DNA of 62,867 nt. It comes from Auxenochlorella pyrenoidosa. Lineage: Eukaryota; Chlorophyta; Trebouxiophyceae; Chlorellales; Chlorellaceae. The notes under the pieces were generated by a model. The model was given only the letters and a program-made list of their open reading frames with translations, ran no database searches and had not been told where the DNA came from. This document shows, one piece after another, positions 34,358 through 45,949 of the stretch. The stretch is taken from contig KQ481938.1 in assembly GCA_001430745.1 (NCBI GenBank), forward strand, positions 1,762,285-1,825,151. Direction: 5' to 3'. The position numbers and the translations under genes are program-made. The first letter of the stretch is position 1; each line of letters opens with the position of its first letter.

Positions 34358-37300
34358 TCAGGGGCCGGCAGCAGCAGCGCTGCGCCGCTTGAAGGGGCTG
34401 CCGGTGGGGCTGGCGCCGCCCTGCGGCAGCTGCACGCAGGCCGCAGTGACCGCCCCATGGCCGCCACTCCCCGCCAACAGGCCCGCCAGCCGCTCATCAG
34501 TCAGCTGCTCGTTTGAGGCGGCTGTCAGGTCCAAGTGGGCGAGGCAGGGCAACAGGCTCAGCGCGGAAGCCAGGCCGCCAGCCGTCAGCTGGTGCGCTTC
34601 AGACAGGTGGAGCCAGGTGAGGTTTGGGCAGCGCCGCGCCAGGTGCAGCAGCCCAGAATCTGTCATCGCCTGGGGGCACCTGCGAGGTGGGCGGGGGGAG
34701 CGGCTGGGCGGCGAGGAGTGAGGCAGGCAGGCACACCTCGCGCATGCCATGGCAAACTTGACTATAGAGGCAGCAGCAAGCCAGGCCCACAGTGGTGGGC
34801 AGAGTTTGTGGCCCAGTACCAGCGGCGGCCGTTTACCTGCCAAGTCCCAGGCACGACAGTCGGGGCAGGTGGCTGAGGTGCTCGACAGCTGCTGGGCTGA
34901 GACCCAAGCAGCCTGTCAAGTTTATTCCCCGCAGCTGGTGGCAGCCTGCCGCCAGCGCTGCCACTGCGGCATCGCCAGTTGCTGTGCTGCCAAGATCCAG
35001 CCAGTGCAGCGTGGCTGCGGCAGGGCCCGCCGCCAGCGCTGCGGCACCGGCACCGCCTCCCAGGCCGCTGCAGCCGGCGGCCGACAGCTGGCGCAGGCGC
35101 GGCATGGCCGCCGCTGCAGCCAGGCAGGCATCGTTGGCTGCGCTGGCGCTGATGTCGAGGTCCTGCAGGCGGCGGCAGCCTGCCGCAGCCTCTGCAAGCA
35201 GCGTGGCAGAAACGGCTCCGCCGGTGCCGGACAGGCACAGCTGCGTCAGCGCTGCCAGCGACGCCAGGCTGGCCAGGTGGCGGTCGGTCACCCCGCTGGC
35301 GCCGCCCAGGCGCAGGCTGGCCAGGGAGGCGCCCTGCCGGCGCAGCGCGGCGGCAAACCGGCCTGCAGCGGTGGGCAGAACCGCGGCCCTCTGAGCTGTT
35401 GTGCAAACACTGCAGCGCCAGCAGTGCTCTGGGCGGGGGCCCACATGGCTGGCACGCTCAGACTCTGCCGGTGGAATTTGCTCAACTTGCATCGACCACC
35501 ACCGACAAGCAGCAACCAAGCCAATGGCTGCCTCGTGGCGCCCAAAACCTCACCTGCAGTGGCGGGCCGCTGCCAGCTGTCTGCCTGGGCGTGCAGCTGC
35601 TGCAAGCGGGTGGCAGACGTGCCCGTGACGGCCGGGTACGCGTCAAACGTCAGCGCCCGCCGCGCGCCCGAGGAGAAGAACAGCTGCTGCTGCCAGGGCG
35701 GCTGGGTGCTGTGCGCGGCTGCCGCCGCGGGGGGCTCGGCATCCAGGCAGCACCCCCGCAAGTCAAGGAAGGCAAGGCGCCCCGCCGGCGCCGCCTCCAG
35801 AAAGGCTGTCACCACGCGCAGGGGCAGCGCCGAGCCCGCCGCGCCCAGGCTCTGCAGCTGGCGGAAGCTCTGCGCAGCCTCACACAGGTCGCGCTCGTGC
35901 AGGGAGGTGAGCCGGCGATAGGGCGGCCCCGCCGGCTGCGCGGGCTGCACCTCTGGCCAAGCCGCGGCCGCCCAGGGTGCCGCGCCTGCGCCGCCGCCGC
36001 TGCTGCGCGGGCTGCTGGGCGGGCTGCCCCACGGGGTGCCTGCCCCAGAGCGGCTGCCCCCGGTGCTGATGTCCAGGTGTGTCACGCTGCCGCCGCACAC
36101 GGCTGCCAGCAGCTTGAGCTTGCTGGGGTGGCAGCAGCTGCCCGCGAGGGAGAGGGCGCGGAGGCGCGGCAGGCGCCACAGCGCGCCCGGGAGGGCCTCT
36201 GGCATGGACGGGAACTGCACAGGTTGGGGTGGGGGTGGCGGGGTGGGGTATCACATAGGGGCTAGCGCCTGAATGGCCCCAGGCGACGGGGGGGGGGGGG
36301 GGGCGAGGGGCCTGTGCGGTAAGCCAGCAGCAGCGCAGCAGCGCCAGGAGCCCTATTGGCAAGCGCCAGCCGCCACCGACCGGCCCCCACCTGCAGCAGG
36401 TGCGCCATGTGCTCCATGCGCAGGTGGGTGAGGCCCTGCATCTGCAGCCGGGAAGGCACTGGGGCGTGTAAGGAATACGCTATGCACGGAAGGCTGGCAG
36501 GAAGGGCTGGATGCAGCCTCTGCCAGATCCATCGGACACGCGTGAGCAGCCACTCCAGCAAGGCCACTTGCCTCTACAATCGCAAGCCAGCACTGGTCTG
36601 TGAGGCCGGTGCAACCGCTGATGTCCAGCGACACCAAGCCCGCATCTGCATTGCTGCTGCTGCCGGCCAAGCCGCCGCCTGCGGTGCTGCTGCCGTGGCT
36701 GGAGGTCCTGCTCAGGCTGCTGCCGCGCTGCTGGGCCAGCAGGTGCAGCGCCGCATCGCTCAGCAGGGTGCTGCCGCGCAGGCTCAGCGCCCTGGAGGCG
36801 GCAATGGCGTGGCATGGTCCGTCGGCAGGGCGGAGCACACAGGGAAGGATCCGCGAGGGAGCAATGACCATCCGCCCGCTACACCATCTGCAGGGAGAGC
36901 AGCCTCGTGCTCCATGCAGTGCCACTGGACACAGTGCCCACCCACATTTTTCACATGCCACTGCACATGCCTCTGGGCACCGGGCCCGGGCCTCACCTGA
37001 GCTGCGGCACTGCAGCAATGTGCTGCATCGCGGCATCGTCCGCCCCGTTGCCATCAAGCACCAGCCGCTGCAGGCTCCGCATGCGCGCCAGCGGTGCTGC
37101 GATTCCCGGGTCCAAGCTGCATGGCATGTGGTGCAGCAGTGGGGCGAGCCATTGCGTCACCAAGGGACGGCAGGTTCAGCAGGGGAGGATACTGCAGGGT
37201 GCACTCTGTGCGCTGTCGTGCAACTGGCTTCAGCTCACTTGAACGCCAGGCAGCAGCCGGCGAGGTCCAGTGACACCAAAGATGGACAACCTTCTGCCAG

Positions 37301-38276
37301 GTCAGCCAGCAGGCTGCCGCGCAGGAAGAGGCAGCCGCGCAGGCTCAGGCTCTCCAGGAGGCACAGCGGGGGCGGCGCCATGTCGACCGGGGTGGGTGGC
37401 AGGCCTGCTCCGCCGCCGCTGCTGGCACCTTGTGCAGTGACATCATGCCCATCGCCCCCACCAGGCAATCCAGCAGGCTGCAGAACTGCAGCGAAAGCGG
37501 CGTCCTGCAGCGTGCTGCCATTGGCGGCGAGGCGGCGCAGTGCCCGACAGGCGCGCAGCGCGGCGGCCAGCCCCCCGCTGGACAGCTGAAAGGCCCCGCT
37601 AATGTCAAGCGCCCGCAGGTGGGGGCCCAGCTGGGTGCAGGCCTCTGCCAGGTCAGAATCTGTCAGCGAGTGCCCAGCGCCGCGGGCGCCGTAGTCTAGC
37701 GAGCAGGCACGAGGGAAGGCGGCCAGCGCCGCTGGCTTGCCCTGCACAAGGGATCAAACAGGGAGGGAGGTGTGATGGTGTATGGTAAAGTGGCGGTTTG
37801 TAGAGGGAAAGGGCCCATGGCTTTGGTGAACAGAGGATGGTCATGCACCATTCAGCGCCGGCGCACCAAGGGTTGGAGGACCGACGTTGCCACCGCCAGC
37901 GCCGCTCGCCAGGCACGGCAGCAGGCGCGCATGCTGGCCAGATGATTTGGGCTGCCCGCCTCTGCTGGCCCACGCGACAAGCACGCCTCCACCTGCAGGG
38001 ACGAGGGCGAGAACCCTGGTAAGCAAAACGACGAGCCTGGCTGCAGCTCTCCACGCGCGTTCTGTACATTCAGACTTATGAGCGCCAAAGCGGGCCCGCA
38101 GACTTCAAAAGCGTGCCCACACATGGCGATAGATTGGGGCGCCGACCGCACCAGCCCCGCGCTCCCAGCAGTCTCTGCCCTACCCAGCGTCTAACCATTA
38201 ATAAAAGATCCGCTGGCAGGGAGCTCCAGGCGCTGTCGACTCCCCCACTGGCTGCCGGCATTCTGCCCTCGTTCAT
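34358..38276 (-). CDS. F-box / leucine-rich repeat protein (FBXL type), intact copy
   Basis: Nine exons on the minus strand. Exon 1 (38276 on) reads SAWSSLPADLLLM and joins exon 2 (38000-37860, EACLSRGPAEAG..., then ASMRACCRAWRAAL): together a degenerate F-box (LPxDLLxxV...xCRxWRxxL). The following exons are Cys-containing LRRs: SLTDSDLAEACTQLGPHLRA (37660), ALDISGAFQLSSGGLAAAL, ESLSLRGCLFLRGSLLADLA (37350), SLQRLVLDGNGADDAAMQHI (37070), SLRGSTLLSDAALHLLAQQ (36790), SLDISGCTGLTDQCWLAIVE (36610), MQGLTHLRMEHMAHLLQ (36440), RALSLAGSCCHPSKLKLL (36160), SVTHLDIST (36080), SLRLGGASGVTDRHLASLAS (35320), RGINLTGCLGLSPAAVEHLS (34930) and LTWLHLSEAHQLTAGGLASA (34620). FBXL proteins choose substrates for SCF ubiquitin ligases. 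The reading frame is open in every exon checked, unlike the inverted copy at 46-49 kb. Confidence 0.8.
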
Positions 38277-38645
38277 TGCGCCCGTTCAAGCGTCCCGACA
38301 ACGCTGGGAGCCTATTACGGAGATCGAGCAAGATGCTGCAGGCTGAAGACCTGCCGATACAGACAGAAACGAATGTGGGTCAAGCTGCTGCGCTGGCACG
38401 CTCCCTGTCCCGTCGTGAGCCTGCATTGACCTGGAGCCCCTATCACTCACACAGAAGCTAACTTGTGACCCTGCATACTGCTAACTGCATGACCACGGGT
38501 TTGGATTTTGGTCTGTGCCAGAGCTTCAGGTGCGCTTGCCCAGCCCTCTGCCGAATGGTCACTGCCGGCGCCAGCGCCCTGTTGCTGGTTCAGTGGTGCA
38601 GCACAGCCTTCGGTCAATCCTAGGTGCATGTTACAAAAAGGATCC
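38277..38645. other. Intergenic region between tandem minus-strand genes
   Basis: About 370 bp separate the stop of the LRR-PIN gene from the start of the F-box/LRR gene. They must hold the terminator of one and the promoter of the other. No further motif was recognised. Confidence 0.4.
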
Positions 38646-41600
38646 TCAGGGGCTGACTGCCCAGCGTAGAATGCGGGAGGGGTCTTGGTGCGACCTCACG
38701 CGCGCCTGCCACTCGGCCAGCCGAGCACGCAGCGCTGGCAGCAGCACCGCGGCATCGCTGGTGCCCTCCCCCAGCCCCGCCAGCGCGCCGCGCAGCGCCT
38801 GCAACGACCCCGCAGGGTCCTGCGCCGCGGCCTCGCTCCCTGCTGCTGCCGTTGCTGCCTCCAGGCGCGCATGGCTGGCCTCCAGAGCATCAGCGGCAGC
38901 AGCAAGCACCGAGATGGCCTCATCAAACTCTGCCTGCAGGCTGCGCCCGGCAGCGGTGCCCAACCCTGCAGGACGGATGGCAAGTATGCGCTGTCCATGC
39001 GTGGTGTGGGGGCCTGGCCCAGCAGCAAACGTGCTGATAAGGTCACGGGTTGGCTAGCGACCACAACGGTCCGGCTCCTGCTGCAGGTGCTGGGCCCCCG
39101 ACTGCTCCCCCACTTGCCCGTAGTTGCTGCTGCGCCCAGCAGGGAGCGCAGCAGCGAGGCGCCCAGCTGGCCACTGCCCCGCCCCAGCGCCGCCTCCAGT
39201 GCCGCCTGCGCCGCCGCCAGCTCGCCCATGCGAGCGGCGGGCAGGCCGTGCGCGCGCGCCGTCAGCACCTGGGCATTGTCCCCGCTGAGCAGCAGCACCG
39301 GGAAGGCTGCATGTGATGCGCCGGGGCTGGGAGCGCCGGGGCCTGCGCCGCAGCTGCCGCTGCTGCAACTGCTGGGGCCGGCAGACTCGTCGGCATGCCC
39401 AGCGGGGCCGGCTGCTGCTGCAGCAGGCCCTGCCGCCGTGCCGGGCCTCGCCCCCGCCCCCCGCAGAATCTCCTGCTGGAAGAAGAGCGCCACCTCCACG
39501 ATGCGGTGGTCTGCCCGCTGCCCCTTGGTGCCCACGCTGGCGTCGGCGCTGCCCGCCACCTGCGGGGCGCGGCGGCAGCGGGTGCATGGCGTCGAGCGTG
39601 CTGCTGAATACGGGGGACAAGCGCCCGCAGGATGCAGCCGGCCCGCCGCCGATAGCACCCAGGTCGAGGCGCAGCGCTGTGTGGCCCTGCCCAGGCCCTG
39701 CCCAGGCCCACCGCTGCATCGTGCTCCACCAGCAGCCCCTCCCCCTCGTGCGCCCCCAGCACCGTCAGGAAGTCGGCGCCTGCGGGGATGCAGGAGTGCG
39801 TGCGGGCGTGGGCCGGTGGCTAACCGGCAGGGCAGCAAGGTGTGGCGGGGCCACCCAAGCAGCTGGCAGCGCATGCCCTGCCCCACCACCCTTGCACGCC
39901 AGGCAAGCCCGGTTTGGTCATTCACCCGCAGTGCCAGTCGCCGCGCCCGCACCAGACTGCCCTCCCTCCCCTCCCGCCCACCCACCCACCTGCCGGCCCG
40001 TAGGCGTCCAGGCCCTGCCCCAGGAAGCGGCGCACCGCGGCACGGGCGGCGGGGTCGTTCTTCAGGCCGTCCAGCTGCTTGAGCACTGAGTCGGTGACCA
40101 CCAGGAAGACCTGCAGGGCGGGAGCACAGGGGGGTGGGTGAGGGGGTGATGTGGGGGGCAGAGGCCGGGGAGGGCACGGGGAGATGAGAGGGCACAGGTG
40201 CCACGGGGCTTGGGCACAGGGTGCGCAGCGCAAGGAGCACCAGGCAGGGCGGCTACGAGCGGGTTGGGGGGGGGGGGGGGCAAAGGGGCGGGGCGGCGGC
40301 ACCGACCTGCTCATGCGCCGGCAGCGCGCGCCCGAAGCGGCCCTGCTGCGCCAGCCGGCCCAGCATGTCGAGAGTTAGGAAGGTGGGGAGGGACACGCCG
40401 GCCCCGGCGCCCAGCATGGGCAGCAGGGCCGAGGTGTCCGGGAAGAGCAGCAGCGGGCCCGCCGCGCCTGGCGCCGCCTCGCTGGCGGCGAGCGGCGCCG
40501 CATCTGCTGCCACACCTGCTGCTGCCGGTGCAGGGCGCGCCGGCAGATGAGGGGGCACATTAGATGGCGCCTCGGTTTGGCTGCTGGCTGCGCTGCCAGC
40601 AGACTCGGTCTGCTGCGCCTGCTGCGCCTGCCAGCCGCGGCGCGCCGCCTTGAGGACAGCTGCCTCCGAGGGCAGCTGGTACTGGCAGCTGCAGGGCCAG
40701 GGGGGTGTGTGGGGGTGGGGGTGGGGTGGGGGTGAAGCAGGCTGGCGGGGGATGAAGCAGGCTGCGATGACGCAGGCGGGTCGACGCAGGCTGGCCACGC
40801 ATGTGGTGCAGTGATGTTAGTGCCAGAAGTGCCCGCCTGGGGGCAGTCTGTGTCTGCATTCTGAGCTGCACTCTTGACGCCTGGCCTGGCATACGCGCAC
40901 AAGGCGGCGCTCCCTTGAGAATCAGCAGAGGAAGTGCATGCAGGGCGGGCACCCACCTGACCCACGGCATGCGCGCGTGGCAGCGCTCCACCTGATACTG
41001 CAGCGTGTTGCGGGCGCCGCGGCTGGCGGGCACGGGCGTGGGCGGCGCTGGGACCGCGGCCGCAGCGGCTGCCAGGTAGGGCGGCAGGTCGGGCAAATTG
41101 GGTGTGGCGTCTGCGCGCACGGCGGCGGGCAGGTCGACGACCAGGCCGCGCCGTGCATGCTGCGACTCCAGCTCCTGCGGGCGGCCCGGGGGTCGAAGCG
41201 CAGCGGTGGTGTGAGCTGGGGCTGCCCGTGCGTCCCCCGGATTGGTGAGAGGCCCGTGGCAAGCCGCGCAGGCCTGCACCACCCGCAGCGCTTGCCTGCA
41301 TCAGGCCCTCCAGGCTGATCCGGTTCCACTCCATCCTCAGCCAACAGGGCCGGCTGGGCAGCCCGGCAGCAGACGCCGGCGCCTCATCTTGCTCCCCGGC
41401 AGCGCCCGCTGGTGCCGCCTCGGCAGCACCTGCAGCCGCCCCTGCTCCAGGGTCCTCGTCATGCGGAGGCGCGGCAACGCCCTGCTCTGTGGCACCGCCC
41501 TCTGGGACTGACAGCCCCACCGGCAAGGCCTCCAGCAGCGCAGCCGCGCCGCGCAGCGTCAGCATGTTGTGCGAGAGATGGACCTGAGGAGCAGGCGGGG

Positions 41601-43605
41601 CAGCGGGCGGGGGCACAGGGGCGCTGAGGGCCACCAGCTGGGTGGCCAGGTCTCACAAACGGAAAGCGCCTGGGTTTGCAGGGCAGCCCCGCTGGCTGGC
41701 GGTCGCGGAGAGGAGCAGGAACGTGCCGCGACGACAATACCAGCCCCCCAGCCCTGCCCACCTCTTGCATGCCCGGGTGGGCGGCCAGGATGCGTGCCAC
41801 CGCCTCTGCCCCGCCATCCGTCAGCCGGTTGTCAAACAGCCACAGCTTGCGCACGTCGGCTGCGCCGCGCTGCCGGCAGCACCAGTCTGCCAGCATGGCG
41901 GCTTCCGGGTCTGTCAGCGCCTGCCGCTCCAGCCGGATGGACAGCTGCACCGGGGGGGCTGCGGCGTTGCCCACAGCCGCCGCTGCCGCATCGCCGGGGT
42001 CAACCGCCACGGGCCGGGCCGCGGCCAGGCTGGGCGGGGAGGGCGGCCACCAGTTGCGGTGCTGGCTGCTTGCTGCCTCGCCGGGGAACCCCACATCGCA
42101 GGCGCTGCTGGCCGCAGCCTGGCTGGAGGCGGCTGCATCGGCGCTGCCACAGCTGGCGCTGGGGGAGCCTCCAGGCGAGGCGGTCGCGGCAGCCGCAGCT
42201 GCGCCCAGCACGCTGGCCCACCCCATGTCGCTGCTGGCGCTGCTGGCCCTGCTCAGCCCCTCCTCCCTCCCGCAGGCAGCGCCCTCCTCACCACCCTCCG
42301 CTGCCAGGTCGGGAACAGCTGCCCCTGCCTCTGCCGCTGCCTCTGTCGCTCCCTCCACCAAATCTGCCTCAACACCTGGTGCCGCAGCAGAGCTGGTTCC
42401 CGCCAGCTCGCCGCCGCTGCCCTCTGCTGCGCTCCCAGAGCCGTTGACGAGGCTGGTGCCCCCAGCATCGGGCTGCAGCCTCTCTGCCGTCACTGGGGGC
42501 CTGGCGGGCAGGGACAGGCCTTCGGCTGTGGCAGGCGGCCGCCCATCCAAAGCGACCTCCTCACCCAGCTGCGCCGAGCTGGCAACATGCGAGCCATGCT
42601 CCTCCTCCTCCTGACATCCCTGGGCCTGGGCTGCTGCCTGCTGCTGCCGCGTCGGCCCTGCCTGCCCAGGGTGCTGGCGCCGTACCGCTGCCTGCTCCGC
42701 TGCCTGTTGCTGGCGCTTCCATGCCACAAAGCTGTCCAGGCCCCGCAGCCAGGCGGCAGAGAAGCGCTGGCCAGCGGCCGGGCCCACCTGGCGGGAGGGA
42801 GGAGAGGGGAGGCTGGGCGGCTCCTCAGGTGACGCAAGCACACACCAAGGCACGCGCTGCGCCGGCGTAGCAAGCGCGGCAGGCTCAGGGCAAACCGAGT
42901 GTTGGCAGTGACTGCAATCAGGCACGGGCACTCATAAAACAGCTCTGCTCCGCGGCCAGGCATGCCAGGCAGCAGCCCCCACCTTCCAGAGGCCCCTCTC
43001 CTTGTCTCGGTCAAAGGCCACCGCCTCGGCGCCGCGACCAAACAGCTTGCCTCCTGCAGCCCCTGCCCCGCTGCCCATGAATGCTGCAGCCTGGCTGATA
43101 CCAGGCCCCGGGCTGCCAGCATAGCCGCGGCCACGACCCCCCCCGCTGGGGCTGCGCTGGAACAGCGGCTGCTGCGGCTGCTGCGTGGAGCTGGGAGAAG
43201 GGGAGAAGCCACCCCTGGCAGGGGAGAAGCCACGGCCTCGCCCTGGGGCGCCGCCGCCAGCAAAGGGGCTGCTTCCCCTGCCGCCACCCCGTGCAGCATA
43301 GCCGACGCCTGCTCGGTCGCGCCCGCCGGCAGGAGGCGGCGGAGGCGGAGTGCCCGCCAAGCTGCCACCTCGCCCGCCACGGCCTGCTTTGAACCTGCCC
43401 CCTCTGCCGCTACGTCCACCCTCCTGCCCAGCAGTGGCGGGCAGAGAGAGCTAGGTGGCACACATTGGAGGGCAGCTGGCGGTGGGGGAGGCGGGCAGCC
43501 GACGGTGTAGGGTGGGCTGGCATTGGAGGGCGGCCGCACATCCCCTCGATAATCAATCAGCTTGGTTGAGCTCACCTCGCGCCCAGCAGCCCCACGCCCT
43601 GCCAT
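38646..43605 (-). CDS. RGG-LRR-PIN protein, putative Swt1-like endoribonuclease
   Basis: Ten exons on the minus strand from ATG 43605 (MAGRGAAGRE). Exon 2 (43430-42985) is an RGG/GR-rich, FG-containing region (GRGGRFKAGRGGRGG, RGRGFSPARGGFSPSPS). A low-complexity acidic/Ala segment leads into ribonuclease-inhibitor-type LRRs: LSIRLERQALTDPEAAMLAD (41940), RKLWLFDNRLTDGGAEAVAR (41850), VHLSHNMLTLRGAAALLEAL (41590) and LRMEWNRISLEGLM (41340). After a linker comes a PIN nuclease domain: LLLFPDTSALLPML (about 40450), VFLVVTDSVLKQLDGLKND (40110-40054), RADHRIVEVALFFQQEIL (about 39521) and FPVLLLSGDNAQVLTARAHG (about 39302). These are the four acidic positions of a PIN active site, spaced as in Swt1. 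Helical C-terminal exon 38963-38646. Two donors appear to be GC (near 41309 and 39133). Likely an RNA-binding nuclease; substrate unknown. Confidence 0.78.
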
Positions 43606-44041
43606 TCTTGCTGTCGAGCGATCAGGGCTTTCGCAGCCAAGAGCCTGGCGCGCTCAGGGCAATCCCAAGCGATTTGTCAGCGCTGATCCTCTGATCGATC
43701 GATCAAAATGCATTGGTGCAGCCCCTGGTGCATGCTGTGCAAATTGCAAAGTGCCGAGCAGGTCGGGGCGCTACTCCAGCCCTCTTTGTGAGCTCCTTCA
43801 GGTGTTGGTGGCGATCTGTAAGCAGCCCCAGACCGCAGCGAGGATTCCAACACCTCGCTGGCCTGGAGAACCGGCACGCGAACACGCGCGTCGCGTGCAC
43901 CCGCCCTGCAACTATTGCTCTTGCGGAGCCAAGTGCTTCTGACGGCCAGCGTCGCCAGCAGTGCAGGAGCCCAGTGGAACAGCCGGTGCCGCCTGGCCGA
44001 GCCCGGCAGCGGTGCCACCGACTGCTGTAGCAAGCAGCACC
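43606..44041. promoter_or_regulatory. Bidirectional promoter between LRR-PIN and truncated SFT2
   Basis: A 436-bp spacer between divergent start codons (43605 on minus, 44042 on plus). It contains a palindromic TGATCGATCGATCA at about 43688-43703, followed by CATTGGTGCAGCCCCTGGTG. It is almost unchanged in the second copy (56612-57048). Confidence 0.55.
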
Positions 44042-44467
44042 ATGCAGAGCCTGCAAACCTGGTTTGCCGGCTCGGCGCCGGACAAGGAGCCGCAGGGCTC
44101 TAGTTTGCTGAGCGAGTGGAACAAATACAGCAGCAGCGGTGCTGGTAGCAGCGGCACCGCAGCTCCCGCCAGCACCGCCCAGCTGGTCAACGTTGAGGAG
44201 GGAGGTGCCCCCACCACTGCTGGCGCATCAGGTGCGCAGCCCTGTCCCCACGAGGGCTTCAGGTGGAGCCGCCCGCAGCGCGGCAGGCGACCGCGCCTTA
44301 CAGTGGCAGGCGTGCAGCAGGCCAGCTGCTGCTGTGAGGCCGGCAGAGCCTGAAGTATGCCTGCGCGCTGCTTCGTGCGTGCTGCAGGCGCCCTGAAGAG
44401 CCTGGCAACGATGGTCACCAGCGCGGCTACCAGCGCAGCAGCGGCAGCCTCGGGAGCCACTTCCAAG
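44042..44467 (+). pseudogene. SFT2-like protein, truncated copy (first two exons only)
   Basis: ATG 44042 starts MQSLQTWFAGSAPDKEPQGS, nearly identical to the intact gene at 57049. Exon 2 (about 44389-44467) encodes ALKSLATMVTSAATSAAAAA. All membrane-helix exons are missing: homology with the intact gene fades near 44545. The next exon-like sequence downstream is the inverted PIN copy. Splicing the exon 2 donor (phase 2) to the PIN exon at 44817 (phase 0) shifts the frame and stops after about 16 residues, so only a short soluble fragment could be made. Confidence 0.8.
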
Positions 44468-44816
44468 TGAGTCGGGTCTGCGCCGGGGGCCCGCCCCCCC
44501 GCCCATCCCCTGGTCCTCGCTGCGCCAGCACTGCTGCTCTGCGCCACCTATCCGGGTGACCACCTACCGCCCGCTTACTTACTGCCCTGGCTGCTGCTCT
44601 TGGCAGTGCTCGCCCGGTGCTCCAGCCCGCCCCCTCCTCCCTTGCCTCCTCATCTCCAACGTCCCCCCGCCTCCCAACCCTCACCCCCCACTCATCCCAA
44701 CCCCAACCCCAACCCCGACCCCCCCTCTCCACCCCCACCTTCACACCAGACCTTCCTGGTGGTCACCTCCCACCCCCACTCACGCACTCATAACCCCCCA
44801 CCCCCACCCCACCCAG

Positions 44817-45785
44817 GTCCTATTGGTGGTCACCGACTCAGTGCTCAAGCAGCTGGACGGGCTGAAGAACGACCCCGCCGCCCGTGCCGCGGTGCGCCGC
44901 TTCCTGGGGCAGGGCCTGGACGCCTACGGGCCGGCGGGTGGGTGCGGGCGGCAGGGTGGTCGGCTGGCGAGGCAGCTGTGGGGAAATGACCAACTTGAGT
45001 GAGAGAGGATGATTCAGGGCTTGCGCTGCCGGTTGGTGGGTGGCCGCAGTTTGCCGGCCAGCCGGTTGATCGCCGGCCCTTGCTCGCACTCCTGCATCCC
45101 CGCAGGCGCCGACTTCCTGACGGTGCTGGGGGCCCACGAGGGGGAGGGGCTGCTGGTGGAGCACGACGCGGCGGTGGGCCTGGGCAGGGCCGCGCAGGGT
45201 CGCGCAGCGCTGGCCCGGGCTTGCGCACTGTTGATGGCGGGCCAGGCACAAATGTCGCAGGCGCCTGCCCACCGCCCTTTACCTGCGTCCCCCCTGCCAT
45301 GCACATCTAGCGCCCGGGCACGCCCCGCCGTCGCGCGCCGCAGGTGGCTGGGAGCGCTGACGCCAGCGTGGGCACCAAGGGGCAGCGCGCAGACCACCGC
45401 ATAGTGGAGGTCGCCCTCTTCTTCCAGCAAGAGATTCTGCGAGCCTCGGGCCCGAAGCCTGGCACGGCGGCAGGCCCTGCTGCAGCAGCGGCCGGCTCCG
45501 CTGGGCACGCCGACGACGCTGCCGGAGCCGGCAGCGGCGCAGGCATCAGCTGCGGCGCAGGCCTCGGCGCTGCCCGCCCCAGCGCCTCGCCTGCAGCCTT
45601 CCCGGTGCTGCTGCTCAGCGGCGACAACGCCCAGGTGCTGACGGCACGTGCGCACGGCCTCCCTGCCGTCCGCATGGGCGAGCTGGCGGCGGCGCAGGCG
45701 GCGCTGGAGGCGGCGCTGCAGCAGAGGCAGGGCCGGCTGGGTGCCTCGCTGCTGCGCTCCCTTCTGGGCGCGGCTGCCGCCACGG
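44817..45785 (+). pseudogene. Inverted copy of the PIN-domain half of the LRR-PIN gene
   Basis: Plus-strand exons at 44817-44937 (LLVVTDSVLKQLDGLKNDPA), 45105-45173 (ADFLTVLGAHEGEGLLVEHD) and 45344-45785 (RADHRIVEVALFFQQEIL; VLLLSGDNAQVLTARAHGLP). They correspond to exons 7-9 of the gene at 38.6-43.6 kb. The PIN residues in these exons are present and the exons are open. The exon with the first catalytic Asp, the whole LRR/RGG part and the last exon are missing, and no promoter or start of its own is visible. The last donor here is GT (45786), where the parent has GC. Confidence 0.78.
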
Positions 45786-45949
45786 GTGAGTGGGGGGCAG
45801 CCAGGCTCAGCAAGGCGTCTGCAGCAGGTGCCGGGTCCTACATTGTGACTGGGCAACCCGTGACCTCATCTGCACCTTGTACCAGGCAGGCCACCACACC
45901 ACGCATGGACACCACACCCCTGCCACCATTGCCACCCTTGCAGGCCTGG

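Larger units (their letters stand above)
34358..40110 (-). repeat. Duplication block X, reference copy
   Basis: It covers the F-box/LRR gene and the PIN-encoding 3' half of the LRR-PIN gene. It recurs in inverted orientation at 44817-49045, exon for exon. The inverted copy lacks a ~1.5-kb internal segment (about 37436-38968): the last PIN-gene exon, the intergenic space, the F-box exons and part of LRR exon 3. Confidence 0.85.
40396..44545. repeat. Duplication block Y, copy 1
   Basis: It spans the 5' half of the LRR-PIN gene, the divergent promoter and the first two SFT2 exons. It recurs in the same orientation at about 53434-57540. The copies are most alike across the promoter and first exons (43550-43765 against 56556-56772), where long stretches are identical. 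Confidence 0.88.

Noticed and set aside
41642..42832. Plus-strand open frames of 300-400 codons opposite the LRR-PIN gene
   Set aside because: They are reverse-strand shadows of the LRR/low-complexity exon. The same shadows appear at 54.8-55.9 kb opposite the second copy.
44695..44725. Telomere-like CCCCAACCCCAACCCC tract
   Set aside because: The green-algal telomere repeat is CCCTAAA or CCCTAAAA. This is part of a broader C-rich low-complexity intron or junction and is not a telomere array.
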